DNA of 64,000 nucleotides, taken from contig NZ_CP035311.1 in assembly GCF_004114795.1 (NCBI RefSeq), positions 186,001-250,000 on the forward strand, written 5' to 3'. Of this stretch, positions 35,312 to 43,727 are shown one piece after another (within the stretch, counting starts at the first letter, position 1; every line of letters begins with the position of its first letter). The notes below the pieces were generated by a model. It searched no databases. It saw nothing but the letters and a program-made list of their open reading frames with translations, and was not told the origin of the DNA. The DNA is from Janthinobacterium sp. 17J80-10 (GTDB taxonomy: Bacteria > Pseudomonadota > Gammaproteobacteria > Burkholderiales > Burkholderiaceae_D). A program made the position numbers and the translations under genes.

Positions 35312-36322
35312 TTACAGCGCCAGCAATTGCGCCAAACGCGTATCGAGCGAACGCAGGAATTGGTCGACCTCGCGGGTGTAGGCGGCATCCTGCCCGAGCA
35401 GCAAGTTGATTTCCCGATGCGACATGTCCAGCGCCAGCACTTGAGCGCGGCCGTCCAGGGACTGTGCCTTGGCGGTGAAATGCTGCGCCTGCGGACAAGC
35501 CGCCTTGCGCTGGGCGGAACAGACGGCCAGCAGCGGCGCCATTGCACCCTCGAGCTGGCGATATGGCGAGACGTCGGCCCACAATTTTGGGTCGGCGCCA
35601 AAGGCATCGTCGTACAGTCGGGCATGCGGCGCGCGCATGACTTGCTCGACGTCGTAAATGGCACTGTCGAGCGCGATGGTGCCCAGTACCGGGGCGGCGC
35701 CGGCATTGCGCAAGAGACTCGGGGAAGCCGCCAGCAGCGTCACCAGGTGCGCGCCTGCCGAATGCCCCACCAGGACAAATTTGCCGCGCGCGCCGCCCCA
35801 GGATGATGCCTGCGCTTGCGCCGCTGCCAGTGCGCGCGCTACATCGCGCGCCTGCTCCAGCGGTGGCGTCTCGGGCAGCATACGGTAATTCACGGAAACC
35901 AGGATCACCCCTTGCGGCACCCAGTGCGCCACCTTGGGGTCCACCACCGACGCCATCGCCTTGTCGCCGCGCTTCCGGCCGCCGCCGTGCACCATGAACA
36001 AAACCGGTGCATCCTGCGCGCGCGGCGGCAGGTACAGGTCGTAGCGCTGCCGGGGATCGCGCCCATAGGACAAGTCGCGGCGCACCGTGACGCCGGCAGG
36101 CAGGGCACGTGATGCCCCCTCAGGCGTACTTGCCGCCTCGCGCTCCGGCACATTCTGTTCGGCCCGGGCGGCACGCCGCTCGGCAATCCGCTCGCGCAAG
36201 GAGCCCGCATTGGCGCTCTGCCACGCCAGCAGCGTCACGAGCAGCAAGGGCACGCCGCGGCGCCAGGCGGCGCGGGCAGTGGGTGCGGCATGCAGGGCCG
36301 CGCGGCAGTTTGACCGGTTCAT
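35312..36322 (-). CDS. Exported alpha/beta hydrolase, HSL/carboxylesterase type
   Basis: 336 residues. A hydrophobic signal (VPLLLVTLLAWQSANAG, ~24-40) is followed by a basic/acidic linker (RERIAERRAARAEQ) and an esterase domain: HGGG oxyanion motif (112-115), SVNYRMLPE typical of the HSL/BD-FAE family, and nucleophile GHSAG (186-190, Ser188). The acid and His probably lie in ALDMSHREIN. The substrate is unknown. The long n-region before the signal suggests the true start could be slightly downstream. Confidence 0.87.
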   Translation of the reverse strand: MNRSNCRAALHAAPTARAAWRRGVPLLLVTLLAWQSANAGSLRERIAERRAARAEQNVPEREAASTPEGASRALPAGVTVRRDLSYGRDPRQRYDLYLPPRAQDAPVLFMVHGGGRKRGDKAMASVVDPKVAHWVPQGVILVSVNYRMLPETPPLEQARDVARALAAAQAQASSWGGARGKFVLVGHSAGAHLVTLLAASPSLLRNAGAAPVLGTIALDSAIYDVEQVMRAPHARLYDDAFGADPKLWADVSPYRQLEGAMAPLLAVCSAQRKAACPQAQHFTAKAQSLDGRAQVLALDMSHREINLLLGQDAAYTREVDQFLRSLDTRLAQLLAL

Positions 36323-36452
36323 GAAATCTCCCTTGTGAAGTCGATGCGTGCATGACGATGGCGCGATTTTCCCACGGCGAGACCATGCATTTATATAAAC
36401 AAAACAATATTACTGCTAGTATATAAATGCGATGAATCGGAGAGAAAAAGAT

Positions 36453-37529
36453 ATGCCAGCACAGGCGGCGACCATGCAAAGCGGCGACACGCTGCGCCAG
36501 CGCTATGAAACCATCGAGCTGCGGCGGCAAGCGCTGCTGCTTTATCTGGGCAATGCGGTGGCCAGCATCTTCCTGTTCGGATTCGGGGTTGCCAATCTAG
36601 TGGCGGAGCGCCACTTGCTCGCCTGGTTCACTCTGGTACACGGCGGCATCACGCTCGCCAATATCGTGCTGTTCCGCGTTACCGGCAATCGCAACTGGGC
36701 CAGCTATGGCTTTACTTACGGCTTGCTGGCGCTGTTCGGTTTTCTGGTGGCTACCGGCGGCGTCGACCACACCGGGCCCCTGTGGGGCTACCCTATGGCC
36801 GTGGTCGCGCTGTCGATCCTGCGCGCACGCTTCGGTCTTGCCGTCATCGCCGCCATGCTGGGCGTTATCCTGGTGCTGTTCCTGGCGCCCCCGGCGTTCA
36901 TCGAGATCGCGGCTTACTCGGCTGCCTTCAAGCTGCGGTACACCGCGACCTTCCTGGCGCTGGTCTTGTTTACCGGCTTGCACGAATTTGCGCGCGCCAA
37001 AAGCCAGGGCGCGCTGGAACAGGTCAGCGAGCAAATCGACCGGCTCTCGCAAACCGATGTGCTGACCGACTTGCCCAACCGGCGCTATATGCTGGATCGG
37101 CTGGAAGAAGAGAACAGCCGTTACCTGCGGCACCAGCATCCGTATGCGATCCTGTACGGCGATGTCGATGATTTCAAGCAGATCAATGACCGCTACGGCC
37201 ACGCTGCAGGCGACGAAGCATTGCGCGCCATCGCCCACGCCATGCGCACCCGTCTGCGCCAGCATGACATCGTGTGCCGCTGGGGCGGTGAGGAATTCCT
37301 GGTGTTATTGCCCGAAACCGGTGCGGAACTTGCCTTGGAAGTGGCAGAAAAATTGCGTGCGGCGATCGCCGCCATCGAATTCCAGCCGGGCGGCATCGCG
37401 CATCGCCTGAGCATCAGCTTTGGCGTGCAGGTGGCGTCCGTCCCCGATACGGTCGACAATTTCATCCACCAGGCCGACCAGAAACTGTACCGCGCCAAGC
37501 AGGCCGGCAAGAACCGCGCACTGGACTAG
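36453..37529 (+). CDS. Membrane diguanylate cyclase (GGEEF)
   Basis: 358 residues. About five or six transmembrane helices (~30-180) form an undefined sensor module, followed by a signalling helix and a GGDEF domain (~200-358). Active-site GGEEF (278-282) is intact, preceded at the canonical five residues by an RxxD I-site, RQHD (269-272). It should convert two GTP into c-di-GMP with product inhibition, linking a membrane signal to biofilm traits. ATG 36453 follows GGAGAG and is preferred to ATG 36432. It overlaps the convergent DUF1289 gene by 4 bp. Confidence 0.94.
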   Translation: MPAQAATMQSGDTLRQRYETIELRRQALLLYLGNAVASIFLFGFGVANLVAERHLLAWFTLVHGGITLANIVLFRVTGNRNWASYGFTYGLLALFGFLVATGGVDHTGPLWGYPMAVVALSILRARFGLAVIAAMLGVILVLFLAPPAFIEIAAYSAAFKLRYTATFLALVLFTGLHEFARAKSQGALEQVSEQIDRLSQTDVLTDLPNRRYMLDRLEEENSRYLRHQHPYAILYGDVDDFKQINDRYGHAAGDEALRAIAHAMRTRLRQHDIVCRWGGEEFLVLLPETGAELALEVAEKLRAAIAAIEFQPGGIAHRLSISFGVQVASVPDTVDNFIHQADQKLYRAKQAGKNRALD

Positions 37530-37720
37530 CCCTGCCGCTTCGGATAACCCTCACGGGTGATCCTCTCCCACACCGCATCCTTTTCCGCCTGCGTCAAGTA
37601 GACCCAGTGCGAGACTTCCGTCGCGGTGCGACCGCAGCCGCGACAGATATCATCGAACAACGTTGAGCAAACAGCTACGCAAGGCGTATCCGGGCGATTT
37701 TTGTTGAAAACCTGCGACAT
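37526..37720 (-). CDS. DUF1289 small Cys-rich protein
   Basis: 64 residues with four N-terminal cysteines in the DUF1289 pattern: TPCVAVCSTLFDDICRGCGRT, then EVSHWVYLTQAEKDAVWERI. The Cys set suggests a small metal-binding fold. Function unknown in the family. The start is ATG 37720; a longer frame upstream is a shadow of the His-rich gene. Confidence 0.93.
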   Translation of the reverse strand: MSQVFNKNRPDTPCVAVCSTLFDDICRGCGRTATEVSHWVYLTQAEKDAVWERITREGYPKRQG

Positions 37721-37739
37721 TACTTCATGGCGGCGCGAC

Positions 37740-38213
37740 TCAATGGTCGTGCTTGTCCTTGTGCTTGTCCTTGTGCTTGTTGCCCTTGCCATGTCCATGA
37801 CCGTGGTCATCGTCATGCCCGCGTGAACGCTCTGAGCGATCGTAATCGTAGCGGTCACCGCCCCGATGTTCATGCCGCCCGCCGCCGTGGTAATCGCCGC
37901 CGTATTCCGCCGTCTTGACGAAATATACCGGCCGGTTGCAGGCATTGTAGCGGTGGCAGTGCTTGCTCCATTTTTTGGCATGGCCGGGAGGCACATTCAT
38001 GTAGATCGGCTGCATCGGCCGCACCGGCTGCATAATGACCATCGGCTGTTGATAAACGAGCACGGGTCGCGCATTGCCGACATTAACCTGCCCGTAGACG
38101 CCGGGCGCAACTTGCCCGCCAACACTGACGCCAAAATTCACATCCGAGGCATGCGCTGCCGTACCGGCTAATACCAGCATCAGAAGCGTTGCCGATTTGA
38201 TCAGTTTGACCAT
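37740..38213 (-). CDS. Secreted protein with His/Asp/Lys-rich tail
   Basis: 157 residues. A signal peptide (SATLLMLVLAGTAAHA, cleavage near residue 22), a Pro/Met/Gln segment (QPMVIMQPVRPMQPIYM), a Cys/His patch (WSKHCHRYNACNRPVYF) and a C-terminal tail very rich in His, Asp, Gly and Lys (for example DDDHGHGHGKGNKHKDK). The tail suggests binding of divalent metals in the periplasm; this is an inference. It ends 19 bp before the DUF1289 gene and may be co-transcribed with it. Confidence 0.75.
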   Translation of the reverse strand: MVKLIKSATLLMLVLAGTAAHASDVNFGVSVGGQVAPGVYGQVNVGNARPVLVYQQPMVIMQPVRPMQPIYMNVPPGHAKKWSKHCHRYNACNRPVYFVKTAEYGGDYHGGGRHEHRGGDRYDYDRSERSRGHDDDHGHGHGKGNKHKDKHKDKHDH

Positions 38214-38544
38214 GCTCTTTACCTATCAGGGTTAGTTTCTACGATTAAATTATCGAGGTTCTGACGAGGAAAAGCACGAAAAGTTTCATTCGGTTACTTC
38301 TACAACAAGTTAGGGATCGATTCAAAAGACAGCGCTTGTCGCAGGCGCCGCGTCGCTTGCGGCGATGAGCACTTTGGGCAATAACGCCCTGCTGTGCAAC
38401 CTGCAACTCGCCAGGGGGGCCGCGGCATATCGCAAGTGTTGCATTTACGCCCACACAATATGGCATCACGTATACTGGAAACCGGATGCAAAATGCGCCC
38501 GCCCGATGTGCGAGGCGCGCCACAATCATGACAGGGGAGCCACA
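38214..38544. other. Intergenic region, divergent promoters
   Basis: 331 bp between the His-rich protein gene (minus) and the MaoC-PTA gene (plus). It contains frames open on both strands but none with a credible start, composition or domain. No clear operator, RNA or hairpin was seen. Confidence 0.5.
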
Positions 38545-39951
38545 ATGCAAGAGCAGCAAATGGAGAATGTCACCTACGACGAGCTGAAAATCGGCCAGAG
38601 CGCCATGGTGACGCGGACCTTATCGGAACGCGATATCGAACTCTTCGCCGTCATGTCGGGCGACGTCAATCCGGCCCACCTGGACGCCGACTACGCCCGC
38701 GACAGTGCCTTCGGCGGCGTGATCGGCCATGGCATGTGGACCGGCGCGCTGATTTCGTCCGTGCTGGGCACCACCCTGCCCGGCCCCGGCACCATCTACC
38801 TCAACCAGAACCTCGACTTCAAGAAGCCGGTGCACCCAGGCGAAACGGTGCGCGTGTCGGTGACCGTCAAGGAAAAGCACGACCACAAGCATGTGGTCAT
38901 CTTCGACTGCCTGTGCAGGAATGGCCTTGGCGAAACGGTCGCCGCCGGCACTGCCGTGGTGATTGCGCCCACCAGCAAGATCCGCCTGTCGCGCCCCGAC
39001 CTGCCCGAAGTGCAACTGCACAACCACGACCGCTACCGCCAGCTGGTCGATTCCTGCGAAGCCTTGGCGCCCGTACGCACGGCGGTGGTGCACCCGGTGA
39101 CGGCAATCGCTCTGCAGGCGGCGCATGAAGCGGCCCTGGAAAAACTGATCGAGCCGGTGCTGGTCGGGCCTGAAGCGCGCATCCGCCAGGCAGCCCTGGA
39201 CGCCGGCATCGACATTCGCGCCTACCAGGTGATCGATGCCGAACACAGCCACGCGGCGGCGGCGCGCGCCGTGCAACTGGCCGCGCATGGCGAGGTTGCC
39301 GCACTCATGAAAGGCAGCCTGCCGACCGACGAACTGCTGGGCGCGGTCTTGCCCAGTGCAGGCGGCCTGCGCACCGAGCGCAGGATCAGCCATGCCTATG
39401 TCATGGACGTGCCGACCTACCACAAGCTGCTGTTCATCACGGACGCCGCCATCAATGTCGCCCCGACCCTGGATGAAAAAGCCGACATCTGCCGCAATGT
39501 CATCGACCTGTGGCGCGTCATTGTCGACCCGGCTGCCCGGCCCAAGCTGGCGATCCTCGCCGCAACCGAGAAAGTGAAATCGAACATCCAGGCGACTGTC
39601 GACGCGGCATGCCTGTGCAAGATGGCCGAGCGCCACCAGATCGACCATGCGCAACTGGACGGTCCGCTGGCGCTCGACCTGGCCATCAGCGAGCAAGCCG
39701 TGCTCGACAAAGGCCTGGCATCCGCCGTGGCGGGCGACGCCGACATCCTGCTGGCGCCGGATATCCACTCCGGCAACATGATCGCCAAGCAGCTGACCTT
39801 CCTGGGCGGCGCCGATGCCGCCGGCATCGTGCTGGGCGCGCGCGTGCCGATCATCCTGACCAGCCGCGCCGACTCGCTGCGCACGCGCATGATGTCGTGC
39901 GCGCTGGCGGTGCGCATGGCCGATGCCCGCCGCACGGGGGCCGTCAAATGA
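38545..39951 (+). CDS. MaoC hydratase-phosphate acetyl/butyryltransferase fusion
   Basis: 468 residues. The N-terminal MaoC (hot-dog) domain (~5-150) has SGDVNPAHLDADYA and GVIGHGMWTGALIS, with the hydratase Asp/His pair. The C-terminal PTA/PTB domain (~170-465) has LMKGSLPTDELL and GADAAGIVLGARVPIIL. This bifunctional enoyl-CoA hydratase/phosphotransacetylase architecture is known in proteobacteria and converts acyl-CoA to acyl-phosphate. GGGGAG precedes ATG 38545. Its stop overlaps the ackA start (ATGA), so the two are translationally coupled: acyl-CoA to acyl-P to acid plus ATP. Confidence 0.94.
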   Translation: MQEQQMENVTYDELKIGQSAMVTRTLSERDIELFAVMSGDVNPAHLDADYARDSAFGGVIGHGMWTGALISSVLGTTLPGPGTIYLNQNLDFKKPVHPGETVRVSVTVKEKHDHKHVVIFDCLCRNGLGETVAAGTAVVIAPTSKIRLSRPDLPEVQLHNHDRYRQLVDSCEALAPVRTAVVHPVTAIALQAAHEAALEKLIEPVLVGPEARIRQAALDAGIDIRAYQVIDAEHSHAAAARAVQLAAHGEVAALMKGSLPTDELLGAVLPSAGGLRTERRISHAYVMDVPTYHKLLFITDAAINVAPTLDEKADICRNVIDLWRVIVDPAARPKLAILAATEKVKSNIQATVDAACLCKMAERHQIDHAQLDGPLALDLAISEQAVLDKGLASAVAGDADILLAPDIHSGNMIAKQLTFLGGADAAGIVLGARVPIILTSRADSLRTRMMSCALAVRMADARRTGAVK

Positions 39952-41042
39952 AAAGCGATGTCCTGCTGGTCCTGAACGCCGGCTCATCAAGCCTGAAGTT
40001 CCGCGTCTTTGGCGCGCAGGCAGACTTGCCGCTGCTTGCCAATGGCCGCATCACCGGCATCGGCAGCCGGCCGGAATTCATCGTCGACGGCGAACCGGTC
40101 ACCAGGCTTGAGGCCGGCATCGACCAGGCGCACGCGCTGCGCGCCATCGTCGAGTGGATCGACCGCCATGACGACAACTGGCGCATCCGCGCTGTCGGCC
40201 ACCGCATCGTCCACGGCGGCGAATATTACGCCGCGCCGGTGGTGCTGTCGGCGCAGGCCATGGAAAATCTGGAGTCCCTTGTGCCGCTGGCGCCGCTGCA
40301 CCAGCCGCATGCACTGGCGGCCGTGCGCACCCTGGCGCAGATCTATCCGGAGCCGCAGCAAGTGGGCTGCTTTGACACGGCATTTCATGCCAGCCATGAC
40401 CCGCTGTTTCGCGAATATGCGCTGCCGCGCAAGCTGCGCGAACACGGTATACGCCGCTACGGTTTCCATGGCCTGTCCTATGAATGGATGGCGCAAGTGC
40501 TGCGCGAACGTCATCCGCGCCTGGCGCAAGGCCGGGTGGTGGCGGCGCACCTCGGCAACGGCGCCAGCCTGTGCGCCATGCATGCTGGCAAAAGCATCGA
40601 CACCACCATGGGCATGACCGCCCTTGACGGCCTGCCGATGGGCACGCGTTGCGGCAGCATCGATCCGGGCGTCACGCTCTACATGATGCGCCAGCTCGGC
40701 ATGAGCGGCGACGAGATCGACCACGTGCTGTCGCACGAGTCGGGCCTGATGGGGCTTTCCGGCATCAGCAGCGACATGCGCACGCTGACTGAAAGCGACA
40801 GCGCGTCAGCGCGTTTTGCCATCGATTATTTTTGCATGATGACTGCCCAGCATGCGGCGCGCATGGCGGTGGCGCTCGCCGGCATCGATGCGCTGGTCTT
40901 CACCGGCGGCATAGGCGAGCATTCCAGCCAGGTGCGCGAGGCGGTCAGCCGCCACCTCGCCTTCCTGGGGCCGTTCGAGGTGCTGGTGGTCGAAGCCGAC
41001 GAAGAGCGCATGATTGCCGGTCATTGCCTGGAATTTGCATAG
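39948..41042 (+). CDS. ackA: Acetate (short-chain acyl) kinase
   Basis: 364 residues. Clear acetokinase motifs: LVLNAGSSSLKF at the N-terminus, HRIVHGG, FDTAFH, RRYGFHGLSYEW, HLGNGASLCA, GLPMGTRCGSIDPG and VFTGGIGEHS. It transfers phosphate between acyl-phosphate and ADP. Slightly short for the family (about 400). The ATG overlaps the stop of the phosphotransacetylase fusion, fixing the start. With that partner it may handle propionate or butyrate as well as acetate. Confidence 0.96.
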   Translation: MKSDVLLVLNAGSSSLKFRVFGAQADLPLLANGRITGIGSRPEFIVDGEPVTRLEAGIDQAHALRAIVEWIDRHDDNWRIRAVGHRIVHGGEYYAAPVVLSAQAMENLESLVPLAPLHQPHALAAVRTLAQIYPEPQQVGCFDTAFHASHDPLFREYALPRKLREHGIRRYGFHGLSYEWMAQVLRERHPRLAQGRVVAAHLGNGASLCAMHAGKSIDTTMGMTALDGLPMGTRCGSIDPGVTLYMMRQLGMSGDEIDHVLSHESGLMGLSGISSDMRTLTESDSASARFAIDYFCMMTAQHAARMAVALAGIDALVFTGGIGEHSSQVREAVSRHLAFLGPFEVLVVEADEERMIAGHCLEFA

Positions 41043-41945
41043 TCACGCGGAAGGCAGCGTCCAGGTCGACTCGCCATAGATGTCGTCGTAACTTGCCATA
41101 GCGACCAACTCCACGCCGACGGCCTTGAGGAACAGGTGCTTGCCGCCATCCTTGTCGCCGGCCGTGTGGACATACCAGGCCGGCTGGCGGCGGTCGGGAT
41201 AACAGCGGTAATACTTGGCGCGCTCGATCAATAGCCAGCGCAGGAAGACTTCGTTCTCCGCCAGCGCCAGCCCGAATATCAGCAAAGGCTTGTGAAAGAG
41301 GATTTGCAGCCAGGTCGACGCACCCTGCCAGGCCTGCAGGTCCTTGCAGGAAAAGAGCCTTCCCGCGCCCTTGTGCAACCAGCTGCGCGCCCGTTCCACC
41401 GATCCCATGTAGTGGCTGAGGCCCAGGCGGATGCTCTGCCGGTAGCATTGCATGCCGTTGATATGCCAGACAGCGAATTCGCGGCACGGGTCGGCCACGG
41501 CTTGCGGAGCGTAATAGCGCTCCCATGGATAGAAGGCGGTGAAGCCGGCCTGGCGCGTGCGCTGCAGCGTGCTGCAGGCGCCCTCGCCCAGCGTGCTTTC
41601 GAAATTTGTGGTCAATACGGGCACGGCGTGCCGCAGTGCCCAGCGGGCGATGCGTTCATGCTGCGGCAGCGGCTGCCATCCGGCCATCAGCTCGCAGAAC
41701 TGCGCCTGCAATCCCGCCTCGCTGCTGTTGCGCGCATACCCCAGTTCCAGCACATCATAGAATTCAGTCAGGGAAATGCCGGGCGGGACGCGGTCATGCG
41801 CAGGATCGAGGTGTCTTCTTGCCAGCGCGCCGAGCAGCGCATCCCAGGAATTGCCCTGCAGGGTCGCGCCATAGCGGTTAATGCCATTGCCGACCAACAG
41901 GGCCAAGTTGGCATGGTGGCGCGTGAGAAGAGCCTTGAGTTTCAT
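41043..41945 (-). CDS. Stand-alone SIR2-like protein
   Basis: 300 residues, a single domain. The SIR2-type layout is visible: nucleotide-binding LLVGNGINRYG (17-26), VLTTNFES (110-117) equivalent to the SIR2 TTNxD segment, WHINGM with a candidate catalytic His161, SIRLGLSHYMG (171-181), and LLIFGLALAENEVFLRWLL (221-239), corresponding to the late 'GyslsDpnl' segment. SIR2-like NADases are common effectors in anti-phage systems, but here there is no partner gene and ackA and an FGE protein flank it. It is separated from ackA by no gap (convergent stops). NAD hydrolysis or binding is an inference; a non-defence role is equally open. Confidence 0.78.
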   Translation of the reverse strand: MKLKALLTRHHANLALLVGNGINRYGATLQGNSWDALLGALARRHLDPAHDRVPPGISLTEFYDVLELGYARNSSEAGLQAQFCELMAGWQPLPQHERIARWALRHAVPVLTTNFESTLGEGACSTLQRTRQAGFTAFYPWERYYAPQAVADPCREFAVWHINGMQCYRQSIRLGLSHYMGSVERARSWLHKGAGRLFSCKDLQAWQGASTWLQILFHKPLLIFGLALAENEVFLRWLLIERAKYYRCYPDRRQPAWYVHTAGDKDGGKHLFLKAVGVELVAMASYDDIYGESTWTLPSA

Positions 41946-42062
41946 GGCAGTGGATACGGTCGTGTAAGAAAACGCGCCAACATTACCCAGCGATTAATCA
42001 AATTGCAATAGAATAATTATTTTTAAAAACCCATCAGGTTTTCGCTGGAGAAGCGCGCCGAC

Positions 42063-43097
42063 ATGAAATCCTTACGTGCCGTCTTCGCGATGCTGACGAG
42101 TCTGGCCATCCTTCCCGCAGCAGTGGCCGAAACCGTGCCGCCAGCACCGCGTTCCGTCAACAACATGCTCGGCATGCAATTCGTGCTCGTGCCTGCCGGC
42201 GAATTCATGATGGGCAGCGCCGAATCGCCGCAAGTCCTGGCAGCGGCATACCCGCAACTGGAGCACGCCCGCTTCCTCGACCTGGCCGATGAGACGCCAC
42301 TGCATCGCGTGAAGATCACGCGGGCGTTTTACTTCGGGCAGCACGAGGTGACGGTCGGCCAGTTCCGGCACTTCCTGCAAGCCTCCGGCTACCGGCCCGA
42401 ATCGGAAGCCGACGGCACCGGCGGCTATGGCTACAATCCCGACTATGACCCCTCCCGCTCGGAAAGTGGCGATGCTTTCGAAGGCCGCGACCTGCGTTAT
42501 TCCTGGCGCGATCCCGGCTTCGCCCAGGACGACAGTCACCCGGTCACCAACGTCAGCTGGAACGATGCCGCGGCGATGGCCAGGTGGCTGAGCGAAAAGG
42601 AAGGCCAGACGTATCGCCTGCCCACTGAAGCCGAGTGGGAATACGCTGCGCGCGCCGGCACCCGCACGCGCTACCACAGCGGCGACGATCCGCAGTCGCT
42701 GCTGACGGCGGCGAACGTCTTTGACAGCGACGCCGCGCGCAATTGGGCAAAATGGCGGGATAAGGCACTGCCCGGGAACGACGGCTTCGCCTTCACTGCA
42801 CCGGTCGGCAGCTTCGCACCCAATGGCTTTGGCCTGTACGACATGCATGGCAATGTCTGGGAATGGTGCGCCGACTGGCACAGCGACGATTACTACGCGC
42901 ATTCGCCGGCCGACGATCCGCCTGGCCCGGCCACCGGCACGGTGCGCGTGCGGCGTGGCGGCTCGTGGCATACCTGGCCATTTTACGCACGCGCCTCGTA
43001 CCGCAACTGGAACTCGGCGCAGACACGCTACACGCTGGTCGGCTTCAGGCTGGTGCGCGAGTTGGGTTCTTATTCAACGCCTAAAAACGTGCCGTAA
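42063..43097 (+). CDS. Exported FGE-sulfatase (SUMF1) domain protein
   Basis: 344 residues. A signal peptide (VFAMLTSLAILPAAVA, cleavage near residue 22) precedes a complete formylglycine-generating-enzyme-type fold: MQFVLVPAGEFMMGS, FYFGQHEVTVGQFRHF, HPVTNVSWNDAAAMARWLS, RLPTEAEWEYAARAGT, GLYDMHGNVWEWCADW and RRGGSWHTW. The active-site Cys pair of true FGE is not evident, so it is more likely a C-type-lectin-like binding or non-FGE enzyme. No sulfatase gene is adjacent. It overlaps the convergent membrane-protein gene by 28 bp. Confidence 0.9.
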   Translation: MKSLRAVFAMLTSLAILPAAVAETVPPAPRSVNNMLGMQFVLVPAGEFMMGSAESPQVLAAAYPQLEHARFLDLADETPLHRVKITRAFYFGQHEVTVGQFRHFLQASGYRPESEADGTGGYGYNPDYDPSRSESGDAFEGRDLRYSWRDPGFAQDDSHPVTNVSWNDAAAMARWLSEKEGQTYRLPTEAEWEYAARAGTRTRYHSGDDPQSLLTAANVFDSDAARNWAKWRDKALPGNDGFAFTAPVGSFAPNGFGLYDMHGNVWEWCADWHSDDYYAHSPADDPPGPATGTVRVRRGGSWHTWPFYARASYRNWNSAQTRYTLVGFRLVRELGSYSTPKNVP

Positions 43098-43627
43098 ATC
43101 GCCAATAGCAGGATCGGCCCGCCCAGAGCGACGGCAACCCAGTTCCAGGCACCAAAGCGGGCGTTGCGGTCGTGTGCCGGCGCCACCACCTGGTTGAGAC
43201 TGTTGACCGCCTGCTGCACCGGCAACAGGACGAGCATGCCCGGAAACCCGAGCAGCCAGTAGGGAGCGGGCAGGTTAAACAGCAGTGTGGCGATGATCCA
43301 CGCCGCGGCCAGGGGGCCCGCAGCTAGTTTCGCCGAAGGCAGGTCCGGACGATAGCGGCGTATCAGGTCAAACAACTGGTAGCAATAGAAAATGGAAAAG
43401 AAGGTGCGCCAGAACGGCGAGATATTGGCGCTGTTGCGCTCGCGGACAAGCTTCCAGTTGTTGTAGAGCCAGTAATACTGATAAAGGCCGAAGGTGCAAA
43501 GGGTGAGCACCAGCAGCTTGCTTTGCGAGACAGAAAAGAAGGCAGGCAGATCGTCGCCGGCGAGATAGGTCAGCGGCGGCACATCAGCGACATTGGATTG
43601 TGGCGGGGAATAGGGATTGGTTTGCAC
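43070..43627 (-). CDS. Integral membrane protein, DUF4234-like
   Basis: 185 residues. A Pro/Asn-rich N-terminus (QTNPYSPPQSNVADVPP) and about four transmembrane segments (LLVLTLCTFGLYQYYWLY, AAWIIATLLF, YWLLGFPGMLVLLPV, NWVAVALGGPILLLAIYG), with WKLVRERNS after the first. This resembles DUF4234-type small membrane proteins. The start is GTG 43627, preceded by GCGGAGG at ideal spacing; the 58-codon upstream extension to 43801 runs into the permease gene and is rejected. Function unknown. Confidence 0.8.
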   Translation of the reverse strand: MQTNPYSPPQSNVADVPPLTYLAGDDLPAFFSVSQSKLLVLTLCTFGLYQYYWLYNNWKLVRERNSANISPFWRTFFSIFYCYQLFDLIRRYRPDLPSAKLAAGPLAAAWIIATLLFNLPAPYWLLGFPGMLVLLPVQQAVNSLNQVVAPAHDRNARFGAWNWVAVALGGPILLLAIYGTFLGVE

Positions 43628-43697
43628 GCGTGCGCCTCCGCTGTGTGATCGGTTTATGTTAACGGCGCTAAAGTATGCGTGTTTTTGCCGCTCCCCG

Positions 43698-43720
43698 CAT
43701 CCCATGAATATGGGAGAAAA
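43698..43720 (+). repeat. 23-bp dispersed element, copy 1 (small hairpin)
   Basis: A CATCCCATGAATATGGGAG... element with a CCCAT/ATGGG stem followed by AGAAAA. It matches 52274-52296 at 22 of 23 positions. It sits between the start of the membrane-protein gene and the end of tauC. Confidence 0.6.
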
Positions 43721-43727
43721 AATCCTC

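Noticed and set aside
41043-41945. Thoeris or other named SIR2-based defence system
   Set aside because: No TIR, Argonaute, HerA or other partner gene adjacent; called only as an orphan SIR2-like protein.
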